A DNA stretch of 64,000 bases. Source: Prostheceraeus crozeri. Its lineage: Eukaryota > Platyhelminthes > Polycladida > Euryleptidae. Made by a program: the position numbers and the translations under genes. Positions 46,586 to 57,338 of this stretch are shown here, piece after piece. The DNA is taken from the NCBI GenBank assembly GCA_907163375.1, contig CAJQUW010001790.1, positions 45,805 to 109,804 on the forward strand, given 5' to 3'. How positions within the stretch are numbered: the first letter of the stretch is position 1; each line of letters opens with the position of its first letter. Under the pieces are notes generated by a model. That model saw only the letters and a program-made list of their open reading frames with translations, ran no database searches and was not told the DNA's origin.

Positions 46586-49500
46586 ATGGCGTCACTGACT
46601 CGATTTCATTGTTCATCAACTTCGATGACCATCGACTGTCAACACAGCCTGAGGGCTGACATTCACTACCGCCCCACGTTGGCCTCACAGTCGGGCTTAT
46701 TGTCAGTGGTTGATAATCGCTCAGCCCCTCATTGGCCGTCTGCTTATTTCAAGACCGGTGTACAGCTGATCGAGTCAGAGATGCAGAAGCGTGAAGTGGA
46801 CGAAGAAGAATTGCAGGCGTTGAAGGACGCCTTCGCTATGATGGACAATGATGGAAGCGGGAGTATCAGCACGAAGGAGTTTGGCATGATGATGCGTGGT
46901 CTTGGGCAGGCTGTGACTGAAGCAGAAGTTCAGGTGAGCTTTTGTTCGTAGGATAACGAGAAGTACGACTTCTATCCGTCCCTTAGAGGCGGGATCACCG
47001 ATGTGCAGTGGTAGGTCCATTATCAATACAGCAAGATGGACCAGGGTGGATGTCTGGAGATTGTCTATTACGGACCGAGCAACCACCATCTAGGGTCCAT
47101 ATTACTACTGTTACCCACCATAATTACAATCTCACGTCTCTATGACTACAGATCTGCAATGTGCATAGTTTCAAAAAAGGAATGGGTCATCAATACATGC
47201 ATGTATCATACATCCCACGATAATTCATCTTAGCATCAGATTTCTACATTTTGCTGGACAATATTCCTCTTAGATGCAATATTGTCAGGGAAATGCCATG
47301 CAATTCCTATGGAAGGAAATAGCCCAATTTATATCCACTACCACAGATGTTTCAGCGATTCATTAATAACATTGAATTAAGCATTGCCTTATGCTATAAA
47401 AATAATTTGATTGTATTTGGAAAGAGCCAATATAGAATGATGGTGGTTTTATTTTATTTTTCTTATTTATTACAATTAATTTCAGTTAACATTCGTTAAC
47501 TGTCTTCAGGTAAAAAGGAAGGAAATATGGTCTAGTATAAAAATTAAAATTCGCACCGACGTCTATGTCATAATAACATAATATTGAATACAAAAAGTGG
47601 GAAGGGCTATGGAACAGGTAGTCTTGGGTTACATTGTATCAATCTTTTGCCTTTCAACCTTTTGTATTCAATATTATGTTATTATGACATAGACGTCGGT
47701 GTGAATTTTAAATTTCATACTTAGACCATATTTCCTTCCTTTTTGCCTGAAGATGGTTAACGGATGTTAACTAAAATTAATTGTAAGAAATACGAAAAAG
47801 AAAATAAAACCACCATCATTCTATATTGGCTCTTTCCAAATACAATCAAATAATGAAAAAGAGCCATGACAATATATTCAAAAATAAAAATAATTGCTTG
47901 AACGAATCACAATGCAAATTTCTCCATGGCCAAAGAATGGGATCATTTGTGTTTTTTTACGTTTTCATTTATGCGCCATTTGGATCCCCCCCATTGTCTA
48001 TTAATGTCAATGCTTTGCATGGATTCAATACATTTAGATCAAGTGTGCAGATGACTTGAAAAACGTGAAAACGTTTCATTGGATCCTGAGATCATATGAC
48101 TTCACTGCAAAATTTCAGTGGCAGAGATTTGTGTCTAAGTCATACGGCACTATTTGCTTTCAGAATAAGCGAGATTTTTATGCACATGTTTCGTCCTCTG
48201 CTGAATTTTATGGTGAATTTTACGCATGATATCAATTTCTAACGATTATTGTGACATAAATTTTGATTGGAATTTGCAGTCGTATCAATGGTTGTTGAGG
48301 TTACTACTTGAACAATGTCCATGCATGATGAAAAATCCCTTTTCTCAAATCCCCCATGAAGAGCAGCATTCCGGATGAGAATATTCACAAATTTATCCTT
48401 TAATTTTCACTAAGTTGTGTCAGTTTCTATCCATCAACGAAATTCACATTAAGCAAATTATCTCTTCCTACCCAGCCACCATTTTTTGAAATGCAGTTGA
48501 TGAAACTTAAGAAAAAGTATAAATATGCAGACTGTTTGAAAGCATAAGTATTCCTATTCACTTTAATTACCATTCTGTTCACGTTACAGAGTTGCGTTGC
48601 TTTCCCTACTTATGTTGACTAACCATTGCTAAAGGCGTCCCGTAGTCTTGAAAGCCTTGATCAATGTGACATGAAACTTCCAATGCCAGGAATTTGAATT
48701 TTGGTGCTCTATGTCAAATTCTACATGATATGGGAATATTCTCATAGTTTAGAGGCCAATAATGCAGATTATCCAAGGATGAGCAGCATCCGAGGATATC
48801 TGCATTATTTGTCCGATAAATTATGAGAATATTCCTATTATAATTCATCCAAGTTAATGGCTCAGACTATCTTAAAAATTACAACAGTTTGTTGAAAATG
48901 ACATAAAAATTCAAATTCCTAGCCGTGGAGGTTTCATATCGCATTGATCAAAACTTTCCTGACTACAGGTTGTATCTAGCAATGATTGGTCAACGTAAGC
49001 AGGAAAAGCAACGCAACTCTGTAACGTGAACAGAATGGTAATTAAAAGTGAATATGATTTCTTATACTTTCACTCATTTGCTTATTTATACTTTCTTAAG
49101 GTTCATCAAATGCATTTCAAAAAATGGTGGCTGAGTAAGAAAAGAGAATTTGTTTATAATGTGAATTTCATTGATGGATTACAACTGATACAACTTCTAA
49201 TAAAAATGACAGGATAAATTTGTGAATATTTTTCTCCTGAATGCTAATTTTCATAGAAGGATTTGAGAAAGGGATTTTTCATCATTCATTGACTTTACAG
49301 CATGCGGTTGAAGTAATTAATTCAACAAACATTACTACGATTTCAGATTCCAATCAAAATTTAGGCTACGATGTTCGCAAGATACTGATATCATACATGA
49401 AATTTACCAGAGGACGAAACATTTGCAAAAAAATCTCGCTCATTCTGAAAGTATATGGTACCCTGACTCTACAGGTATATGGTACACTGCCTCGAATCTC

Positions 49501-52500
49501 TGCCAGTATAATCTTGCATGTGAAGTCATATGATATCAATGAATGTTTTCATGCTTTTCAAGTCATCTTCGCATTTGAATGTACTGACTCCATGCAAAGC
49601 ATTGACATCAACAGACAATGGGTTGATGATCCAAATGGCGGACAAATGGAAACGTAAAAAACACAAATGATTCCATTAATTGGTCATGGATAAAATGGCA
49701 TTTCAATTCGTTACACTATGGTATACAACGGCAATGCATAATTTAATGTTATTATTGAATCGCTGAAACATCTGGTAGCGGATATATATTGAGTTTTTTT
49801 CTTCCATAGGAATTGCATAGCATTTCCCGGACAATATTGCAACTAAGAGCAATATTGTCCGGCAAAATATAGAAATCCTATGCTAAGATGAATTATAATT
49901 TTGTCATTTTTAACATAGTCTGAACCACTACCTTGGATGAATTATAATAGGAGTATTGTCATAGTTTTATCGAACACATAATGCAGATATCCTCACACGC
50001 TAACGCGTCCTCGGATAATCTGCATTACTGTACTCTAAACTATGACAATATTCTTATAGTATATGTCACGTTATGCATATCAGCATAATGATATCAACAG
50101 ACATTCTAACCCAATGACGATGAAAATTATGTCGATTTCTACATCAATCAGCGGCCAGTAATGCCGTAGTTGGAATTTCTGTCCGCTGAATTATATCGAA
50201 ATTGCGTTGAGTTTAAAACTGCATTATTGCCCGGAAGAAGCACTTTTCTTCGTCAAATCTCCATAGACATTATGCAACAGTCAGAATTTTAGGGCAAAAC
50301 TTCTTAGATATCCGTATCAGGAACATAGATAATCATTTTATGAATCACTGCTTTTAGACATCGCCGTCGACTTTATCTGGAGAGCGTTTCCATCCGCACC
50401 TTGAGATCTGTCCTTTGTTATCAGAAGGAATGATTATTCATTCTCCGCTTTTGCTAGTCCATCTTCCGTGTCATTTATTCTTCAATGACATTTGAGTTGC
50501 ATAGTCCTATCTACTTCAGAATTTATGAGTATTGCCATTATCATGTGTCAATATATTTTCCATAGTATTACCTTTCTATGTGCGTAATTTAATATGTCGC
50601 AAGATCTTGGCCTTTTTTTAGTTCAGTTTGTTTACCGTCACATCAGTCTTGATGTATCTGCCGTCGAGAGCAAGTGTAATGAATGAATGAACTACCCCTT
50701 GCTGGTGGCTTGGACGGTCCTGACATAGTCAGATTTTAATCTGGAGCATTGTGATCTTTTAGTCCGGCTGCCCTTCCTGACGACTTCCAATGACACTTTT
50801 AGGGCTCGACCTCTGGTCCGAAGGATCTCTAAGCCAAGCACTTAACCGCTTTGCCACGGAGACCGGATCCCCTGTCGACTTCAAATGACACTTTCGGAGC
50901 TCGACCTCTGGACCGAAAGGTCGCTAGGCCAAGCACTTAACCACTGAGCCACGGACACCACTGTAGAACAAGCGTAGCCAGTCGAATCTATCGTTTTTAA
51001 TGATCAAATTAGTCCAACTTCAAATTTCTTCAATAAGTTTCGTCCGACATTCTCCGCGCTATTCTTATTCAAAACTACTCGTACCAATCGGCACAACTCC
51101 TTCGATGTTGTCAATTTTGGTAGTCTGTGAATCAGTTAAGCCTACTAAATCGTCATCTTCTCACTTGCATCTTCACACCTACGAGTGGTCTCCGCGGCAC
51201 AGTGGTTAAGTGCTTGGCCTAGAGATCTTTCGGTTCTGAGGTCGAGCCCCGAAAGTGTCATGGGATTTGGAGGTCTCACTTATGCAGTGTGATAAACCTT
51301 CACTGATCGGCGGTTCAGACATAAGTCTCCCTGCAATAAGAATCTCTGCTTAATCTCAAACATCGCAGTTCTTGCTGATTCATCATGTAGTATATATTTC
51401 TTAAAAAATGAAAGCTATTCCTGTAACATGAAGCTCTGCCAACACAATGAATGTCAAATCCTGTCGTGCTATTATTTATAGATTCAACAAGTTCAACACC
51501 CAACGTGCAACAGTTTCGTCTGCAAATTTAACTACAAACGTAAGCCATGATGGTTGTTACAGATCAATGTTCTCTCTCCCGACGATCAGGGTGTCCAAAA
51601 ATTAAGGCTCCATAACGATAAATTGTGTCATAAGAGTCACATATGTCAATCCACACGGCACACGAATATTCTTAAATGAACGATTACTCTAATGCAGTGT
51701 TTTTCTAAGGTGTTCCACGGGTCACATTCTGCACCGTGGAATTTTCGACTTGTACCGTGCATTTTGAACGTTCATCCGTTACATCTAGTGAGCCATAGCC
51801 AACACTATCAATGCCCAGAATTCATCTCAAGATAGCTCATTAACATGCAGAATTGGGAGTAAAATTTACTGCTAAATGCTAAATGTTATACTGCATTCAT
51901 AACTTCTATTTTTGCTTATAAATCCTGAGTGCGTTAGGCGCACACTAATGAAAGTCGATCTTGAGACGATTTGAGTGTGACCCTGTGGGAATGATCAGAT
52001 GACCTGTAGCAAAAACCTTAAAAAACCGTGCTCTGGTGTTCTCAGTTTGGAACTTTTGCTCCCTCCCTCTGTACCTGAAGTACCCCAAATTCTGTAGAGC
52101 TAGTCCTATCCCGCCAATATAAGCTTGATAATGAACCATTCAAGACTGACAACAATTTCTCAGTCGGAAGGAACATGGACAGCTGACTAATTAAACGACT
52201 TCTACGGGACACGATTTTCGATCATTGAAGACAATCAGAGTTGTCGATGAGACGGAATTCTAACACCATTCCTCAGTGTTGGGCATCGTTGATTTCAGAA
52301 TTAGATCCGTTAACTTCAATAGCTAGTTTAATCGTTACTCCGTCAGTTTAGAAATAATTTTTAATGGGAGTTAAAGTTAGCAGTTTATGTGAAAAAAGAA
52401 AAAATGTTGATAGTGTCTCCCCAAAATTATTCCAAAGTGCGAGTGTTAAAAACGCAGATCTTATACGCCAGTCGCTTCGCTTACCAGCCGCTTTATCAAT

Positions 52501-55500
52501 GACAAAAATCTATTACAAATTTTACAAAGCGAGATTGTTAAAAATATGATACCAGTTCGTGACGGTATGAACGGTTTAGAGCCGGATTCAATTGTCCAAT
52601 TAATTGTGATTCGTTGATACTGGTTTTGACACATTATGAACCTCCCGACTAAATCGATCAACTACCTAACTAATTAGCAGTTTATAAATGAAATTATGAG
52701 GAATGAACATCAGGCCGAAACTAACATCATCTTTACAAGAGAAAGTGAATATCTGGACACTTCAGTACCTTCAAAGAGTATTTTAGGATTTCTAGCGGTA
52801 GGCCTGTTAATATAAGAACCATGCACGTACTGCAGAGAAAAATGCATTAGGTAGAATGGCAGGACATAGGAGTTATGATACTCATTACTCCGTAAAAGCT
52901 ATTGTAGTGCATGTCATCTATCCCATGGATATATGATATATGGATATATGATAGCCATTAGCTCCATGCTAAATAAGTGAGTTGAATCACAAAGGAAATA
53001 AATCATGGAAATGAAGAGAAACTGTAATCTCAGGTCTACTGTTGATATGAAGGTGGATCCGTGCGCATTATGGATATCAGGCAAAGTACAATTGTGCGGA
53101 AATTAACACAGTCAAGGGAAAGAATAGAATACAAGTCGCTGGATTATAGGATCTGCAGGCAGACCTCTAAATAGATAAACAAATCTTCTGCGACCACGGA
53201 ATTAGATTGTTTAAGCGTATGACATGTTGCTAGAAGTGCAAACTGATTCAAAACGATGGCACATCCAGCAACTTACTAAGTAGGCGAAAAGAAATTTTCA
53301 ATGCCGAACAGAGATTGGAAAAATAGTCGTGCGCACTTGCGGACTGCTGTGAATTCCTTCAAAATGCTTCGATCGGCATGATTTCTTCATATTCGAAGAA
53401 TTCAGATCGTTGAGCAAAAGTTTTCTCGATAATGTTGGGCCCTCCGATCATTATTAAAAAAGTTAGCAGGCGCACGAAAAAAACATTCACAAACTTCTCT
53501 GTTTCTGTGTCTCTTTGCTGTGTGATTCGGTTGATAACAGTCACTGAAACTTCTCACGATTTGCGTGTTTAATGTTGAACTGGCTGCTCATTGTTCAATT
53601 GCTGTGGTATTATGTCAGCAGATTGTGTCATTTCATTAACGTTACATTTTCCAATGTTTCCTTTCTAGTCAAGTAGAAGAATAGACGACCTGTCTAATTC
53701 TGTGGCTGCGACAGTGACTTTATTTTATCGAACTTAACTAATAAATGGCCATCATTTTCATGCCCATCGTCTATTTGTGCGAGAGAAATTGATGGATTAG
53801 GCTTGAAAAGAGCATGCATGTTTAAAGATCGAGAGCATAAAACGCTATGGACCAGCCGTACACCTTTGGATGGCAATTTGATCTACCGTTAAAACAATAT
53901 TTTAGCATTTTATTGCTTCTTTTAGTCAAGTGAATATTCATTCAAATTATATTTCGCAATTCCTCAGGGAGCCACGAGACCATTGGCTGGGGCCACATGA
54001 AGAGCACTTTCAGTACGTCGAAGTTGTTCTGTGTATAATTAGCTAATCCATGGATCAGAGATGCGGATCCGTCAGAGGAATGGATGGTACAGTAATAGAA
54101 ATATATAATATGGACGTTGCTTTTGGTCATCATTTGGTAAAGAAAACAATTAGAAACTTTTTGCTTTGCAGCTCATTTGTCCGCTTCGAGGACATAACCG
54201 AACATCGAAAAATTCGTGCTAATAGGGCAAGAACAGATGACGCTCTGAATCTCCGGTCGATGTTTTTTTTACTGTGTATTTGATTTATTATGATAAATTC
54301 ACCATTTTGTTGGTAATTTTCACTGCATACAAGTATTACATCATACTATTTATCTTCTGCAAATCAATACCTAAAATCAATAATGAAGCCAAAAAAATAC
54401 TTGTATAAAATTATGATTATTTGCTTCAAAACTCCAGTTTGTTCAGACTATCGGTACGCGGTGCTAACTTAAGTTTATAACAACACTATTCAAATTAATT
54501 AATGTAATTGTAGGGGATGAAAAAACTTGGAGAAAGTAGCAAGGAACAAATTGAATGGGAAATGAATCGCTATCAGACATTAAACAGCGGGCCACGGAAG
54601 GTTGAATAACTGTGAAGGGGGCACAGACCATTTAAGGTTGAGACCACTGCCTTAGAGCACGGCAAACAATAGTAAAACAACAATGTCTTGTTAGAATTGA
54701 ATTTGCTTCATTGTAAATGTGTTCAATATAGCATAAAAATTGCGGCACTTATTTGGAGGGCGGTCTCACTGTTCTAAGATGCATTTTTGTGCGATTAAAT
54801 ACTAGTGATGGATACAAGTGGCTGAGATACAGCTGAGAGCTCTTGTGATAACAAACTGTGAACGTTGATGACAGGTTCTGCTTGAAACTAATGCAAATTA
54901 AAGCCGTCACCAAATGTCAGTACAATGCAGAGATTCACAGCGTTCTTGTCACTAATTGAAATCGTCATTTGGGTGTTTGCTTAACACTTAGATTTCAATT
55001 TATCTGATGGATGAATTAACCATTTGCATCGAAAACGGTAGTGTTAAATACGCGTGTGGTTTTGATTAGATAGAAATATGTTTACATTTTGTTTCAGAGG
55101 CTTGCTAGAGGTCATCTGCTGGAAACATTTTTCTTCCTTCGATGCTCGTGTAATGTGAGGAAACACAGCATTAACAAATCCGGCAAGCTTTCGGGATCAC
55201 CGGTTGTCGAGTCAGATACCGAGAGTCGACCTTCGCTTGAACCCAGTCTGATAAATTTCTTTTTACTTATCTCCGTGCATGTATTGTAGATATCCTATCG
55301 CTTTATTTGACCTAGAAAGCAGATTATTGCCCGCGCGGGAGATGATATTTACTCCAATGCACGGGAAGGAGCGTAATCTATGCCAATTATGAGTGCTCTT
55401 GTCCTGCTTTAATATAGACTAGATCTGTGAATAGATATTTTCACTATTGATCAAGCTAAATTTGTATTCAAACACTCTTGATAATCATAGACATATCAGT

Positions 55501-57338
55501 CACAATCTGCCTTCGATCATTATACATGTATGACTTCGCAAAATAAAGTTCTCTGCGCAACTCGTGTATGGGACTGCTTCATTATAGCATTCGAATGAAC
55601 GTTTATAAAGAACATGACTTGTATTAAAGGAGGTTTAAAATCACGGTTTTATAATATGCTGAATATTCTTCCAGATGGGTTCAATGATTTAGAAGTCATT
55701 ATTTCGGAATTCTTCATCTGTTTCTTCCACATTCCACAGCAAAATGCACGAGCTTTTGATGCCTCTCGGCGCAGATATTTCTTCATTTTCATCATATGAT
55801 TAAGGCGCGCCGAGAGCCATCGAAAGCTCGTGCATTTTGCTGTGGAATGTGGAATATACAGATGGAGAATTCCGAAATAATTACTTTTCAATCACGGTTT
55901 TATAGCCGTGTTTACCGCACCGTACTCTGCCGTATGTCATTATCAGAAAAAAGCAGAGAAAATAGCGAACGGCATCATCCATCGGCAGGGCTGAGATTCT
56001 AGGATCGCATTTTTAAGTGGCTTCGTATTTTTCTTTCCATTCTCCACTTTTTAGCAGTTTTAACTTTGGCCCATTGTGATGAGAGCCACACTTGCTTTCT
56101 TTGCTTTCTTCTTTTAACGTCTTCGTTTCCTCTTGTGCTGACGGTTGGAGATGTGAACATGATCCGTTGTATCACTCGCGGATAATCCCAGCTCCACCAT
56201 GTCTTATTGACGACTGATAATACATATTTTCCTAGGTCCTCCACAAGAACGGAAGCCTTGTCTGATTGGTTCTTCCTCATCTCTACACTTCACGTGGCGG
56301 AACCATGCAATTTGCCTCTGACTTTCCCAGGAAATAAAAGCGAGATTTTTGATTCAAACTTCCGAGATTCTCTAGCTAGACTGACAAAATATCATTTATG
56401 CATAGCAGTTAAACAAAATTTCAAAAAGATGTAACATGATAATATAGATATAGAAACATGCATACGTAAGATTTCATAATAAGGGATTCAAGTGATCTTC
56501 GCTTTGCATTATTTCTTTCAGTGTGCACAATATTTTCCATTGAGCTTGATATTTCCATTATGCATAAATTATATTTTGTCACCCTCGTTGAAGGATCACG
56601 AAACGGTGAGTGAGAAATCTCGCTTTTAATTCATGATTGCAAAAGCCAATGACGATTAATTAATTTTACTCAACATCATCCAGGAATGGCCAATCAAAAC
56701 CTCAACCGTCTCTACAAAGGTGCAAGGCCACACCTGCTTCGAGTTCCCCGCGGCGGCGCTGTCAATGCAACCAGCCAGAGAGACGCCACTCATGTAGCGA
56801 AACATTCTTCTGTGACATGAACGCAGTTGCTAAACCAGATTGAGTGAGGTTCCAAGATTCAGTATCTTAGAGAAATACTGTACAGACCTAATGCAAGAAC
56901 TGTAGACGTTTCCTCAGAACCTGAGTGGCAGTTTCCAAGCAGCTTTACCATGTCCACCACAAAATATTCAGACCAAAATCTTAGCTTACAAATGCCATGT
57001 TGTTTTTAACCCTGCTCTTACCTCTCTATTTTCAGGATATGGTCCACGAAATCGACTTTGATGACAACGGGTCCATCACACTGGATGAATTTGTAGCAAT
57101 GATGACTGCGCGATTAAAACAGCGTGATCCAGAAGAAGAAATCCGAGAGGCTTTTGACGTATTTGATCGAGAGAAAACAGGCTACATCGACGCCAATGAT
57201 ATCCGACATGTCATGTGTAGTATGGGCGAAAGACTGACATTGGATGAAGCAAAGGCTATGATAGCTGATGCAGACCAAGATGATGACGGTAAAGTGTCCT
57301 TTGATGATTTTGTAAAACTCATGCGTTCAAGTGATTAG
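46586..57338 (+). CDS. Calmodulin-like EF-hand protein (two exons)
   Basis: Exon 1 is 46586-46933 (donor CAG|GTGAGC) and exon 2 is 57036-57338 (acceptor TTTTCAG|GAT). Both junctions are phase 0, giving 216 residues. The protein is a four-EF-hand calcium sensor of the calmodulin type. Loops are [36 protein letters not shown] and [12 protein letters not shown], and the segment [13 protein letters not shown] matches calmodulin's TEAELQDMINEVD around the splice site. The first two loops are canonical with Glu at position 12. The last two have Asp there, which in other EF-hands lowers calcium affinity or favours magnesium. A TAA nine bases upstream of the ATG closes the frame. Met66 (46781) would give 151 residues, close to calmodulin's 149, so the 65-residue leader may be untranslated. 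A possible AATAAA lies at 58818. The 10.1 kb intron is full of mobile DNA. Confidence 0.93.
47410..47885. mobile_element. Retrozyme/Penelope-like insertion in the left palindrome arm
   Basis: The near-repeat AAAAATAATTTG (47398-47409) and AAAAATAATTG (47886-47896) flank the insertion, and the right palindrome arm shows the uninterrupted sequence. Inside are arms of about 190 bp (47410-47600 and 47653-47849), inverted around about 50 bp. Each arm carries CTGAAGA followed by a self-complementary GTTAAC...GTTAAC hairpin and then GAAA or TAAA, resembling a hammerhead core (CTGANGA-stem-GAAA). An 11-12 bp duplication suggests a retroelement mechanism. Confidence 0.7.
48732..48835. repeat. Core hairpin of the large palindrome
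   Basis: GGAATATTCTCATAGTTTA and AATAATGCAGATTATCC with their inverse, around GATGAGCAGCATC. The centre of the 2.7 kb palindrome falls inside its loop. A second copy with matching flank is at 49950-50055. Confidence 0.85.
49950..50055. repeat. Second copy of the core hairpin
   Basis: ATTGTCATAGTTTTATCG and ATAATGCAGATATCCTC, then TCGGATAATCTGCATTA, form a hairpin like 48732-48835. The preceding flank 49895-49949 (TTTTTAACATAGTCTGAACC and CTTGGATGAATTATAATAGG) is the inverse of 48836-48885. Confidence 0.8.
50105..50395 (-). repeat. Dispersed repeat, uninterrupted partner of 34296-35690
   Basis: The inverse of this stretch matches 34296-34505 and then 35650-35690 without a break, showing where the 34.5-35.6 kb insertions landed. 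Confidence 0.7.
50672..50864 (-). repeat. tRNA-derived SINE, most complete copy
   Basis: The minus strand reads GGTCTCCGTGGCAAAGCGGT TAAGTGCTTGG (A-box head), then the B-box-like GGTCGAGCCC, a body with GGAAGGGCAGCCGGACTAAA and TGTCAGGACCGTCCAAGCCA, and a 3' tail of TTCATTCATTCATT. Pol III-type A and B boxes at tRNA spacing and a short tandem tail define a SINE. It lies in the EF-hand intron. Confidence 0.88.
50871..50958 (-). repeat. SINE head, second tandem copy
   Basis: Only the tRNA-related head (to about GACTTCAAATGACAC) is present, immediately upstream of and in the same direction as 50672-50864, so the two form a head-duplicated array. Confidence 0.8.
51186..51275 (+). repeat. SINE head in opposite orientation
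   Basis: GGTCTCCGCGGCACAGTGGT TAAGTGCTTGG and GGTCGAGCCCCGAAAGTG match the SINE head. Similarity ends at GTGTCATGG, so the copy lacks the body. Confidence 0.8.
51300..53180. other. No gene seen
   Basis: Intronic AT-rich DNA. Single hAT-like ends may be present at 51695 (CAGTGTTTTTCTAAGG) and 52274 (CAGTGTTGGGCATCG), but no partners were found. No coding signal. Confidence 0.4.
53195..53704 (-). mobile_element. Non-autonomous element, CACAGAATTAGA ends, 8-bp TSD (copy 3)
   Basis: 510 bp, starting CACGGAATTAGATTG and ending TCTAATTCTGTG. Flanks TCTGCGAC (53187-53194) and GCTGCGAC (53705-53712) agree at seven of eight bases. The shared minus-strand peptide is disrupted compared with copy 2. 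It lies in the EF-hand intron. Confidence 0.85.
53720..54540. other. No gene seen
   Basis: Intronic DNA with no coding or repeat signal that I can support. Confidence 0.4.
54560..54649 (-). mobile_element. hAT-like terminus (one end)
   Basis: On the minus strand CAGTGGTCTCAACCTTAAAT followed by GCCCCCTTCACAG resembles the widespread CAGTGGTTCTCAACCTTT terminus of animal hAT elements. The other end was not found. Confidence 0.6.
55275..55600 (+). repeat. Foldback family with CCCGCGCGGG core, partial copy
   Basis: CTCCGTGCATGTATTGTAGA, GCAGATTATTGCCCGCGCGG, CCAATGCACGGGAAGGAGCG and CTTGATAATCATAGACATAT match 29287-29655 and 32620-33480. Because it runs uninterrupted through the site occupied by the 28.7-29.3 kb insertion, it serves as the empty-site reference. 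Confidence 0.8.
55638..55904. repeat. Hairpin insertion bracketed by 15-bp direct repeats
   Basis: Arms 55696-55772 and 55807-55883 are inverted (TCATTATTTCGGAATTC, CACAGCAAAATGCACGAGCT, CTCTCGGCGC). The motif AATCACGGTTTTATA occurs directly repeated at about 55638-55652 and 55890-55904, possibly a long target duplication. Confidence 0.75.
55905..57035. other. 3' end of the EF-hand intron, no gene seen
   Basis: Contains short open frames only. The last 30 bases before exon 2 (CTCTTACCTCTCTATTTTCAG) are a good pyrimidine tract and acceptor. Confidence 0.5.

Larger units (their letters stand above)
47220..49896. repeat. 2.7 kb imperfect palindrome in the EF-hand intron
   Basis: The left arm (47220-48783) and right arm (48784-49896) are inverted copies from ATAATTCATCTTAGCAT at one edge to its inverse at the other. 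Shared blocks are spread along the whole length: CAATATTG near the edges, the CAGCGATTCA block, AAATCCC and GCATTTCAAAAAATGGTGG further in, and AACGCAACTCTGTAACGTGA near the centre. The left arm is longer because it holds the insertion 47410-47885. Without it the arms are about equal (roughly 1.08 and 1.11 kb). Open frames here are unsupported. Confidence 0.88.

Noticed and set aside
49241-49657. 138-codon plus-strand frame
   Set aside because: It lies in the right arm of the large palindrome and no similar frame is kept in the left arm; no domain seen.
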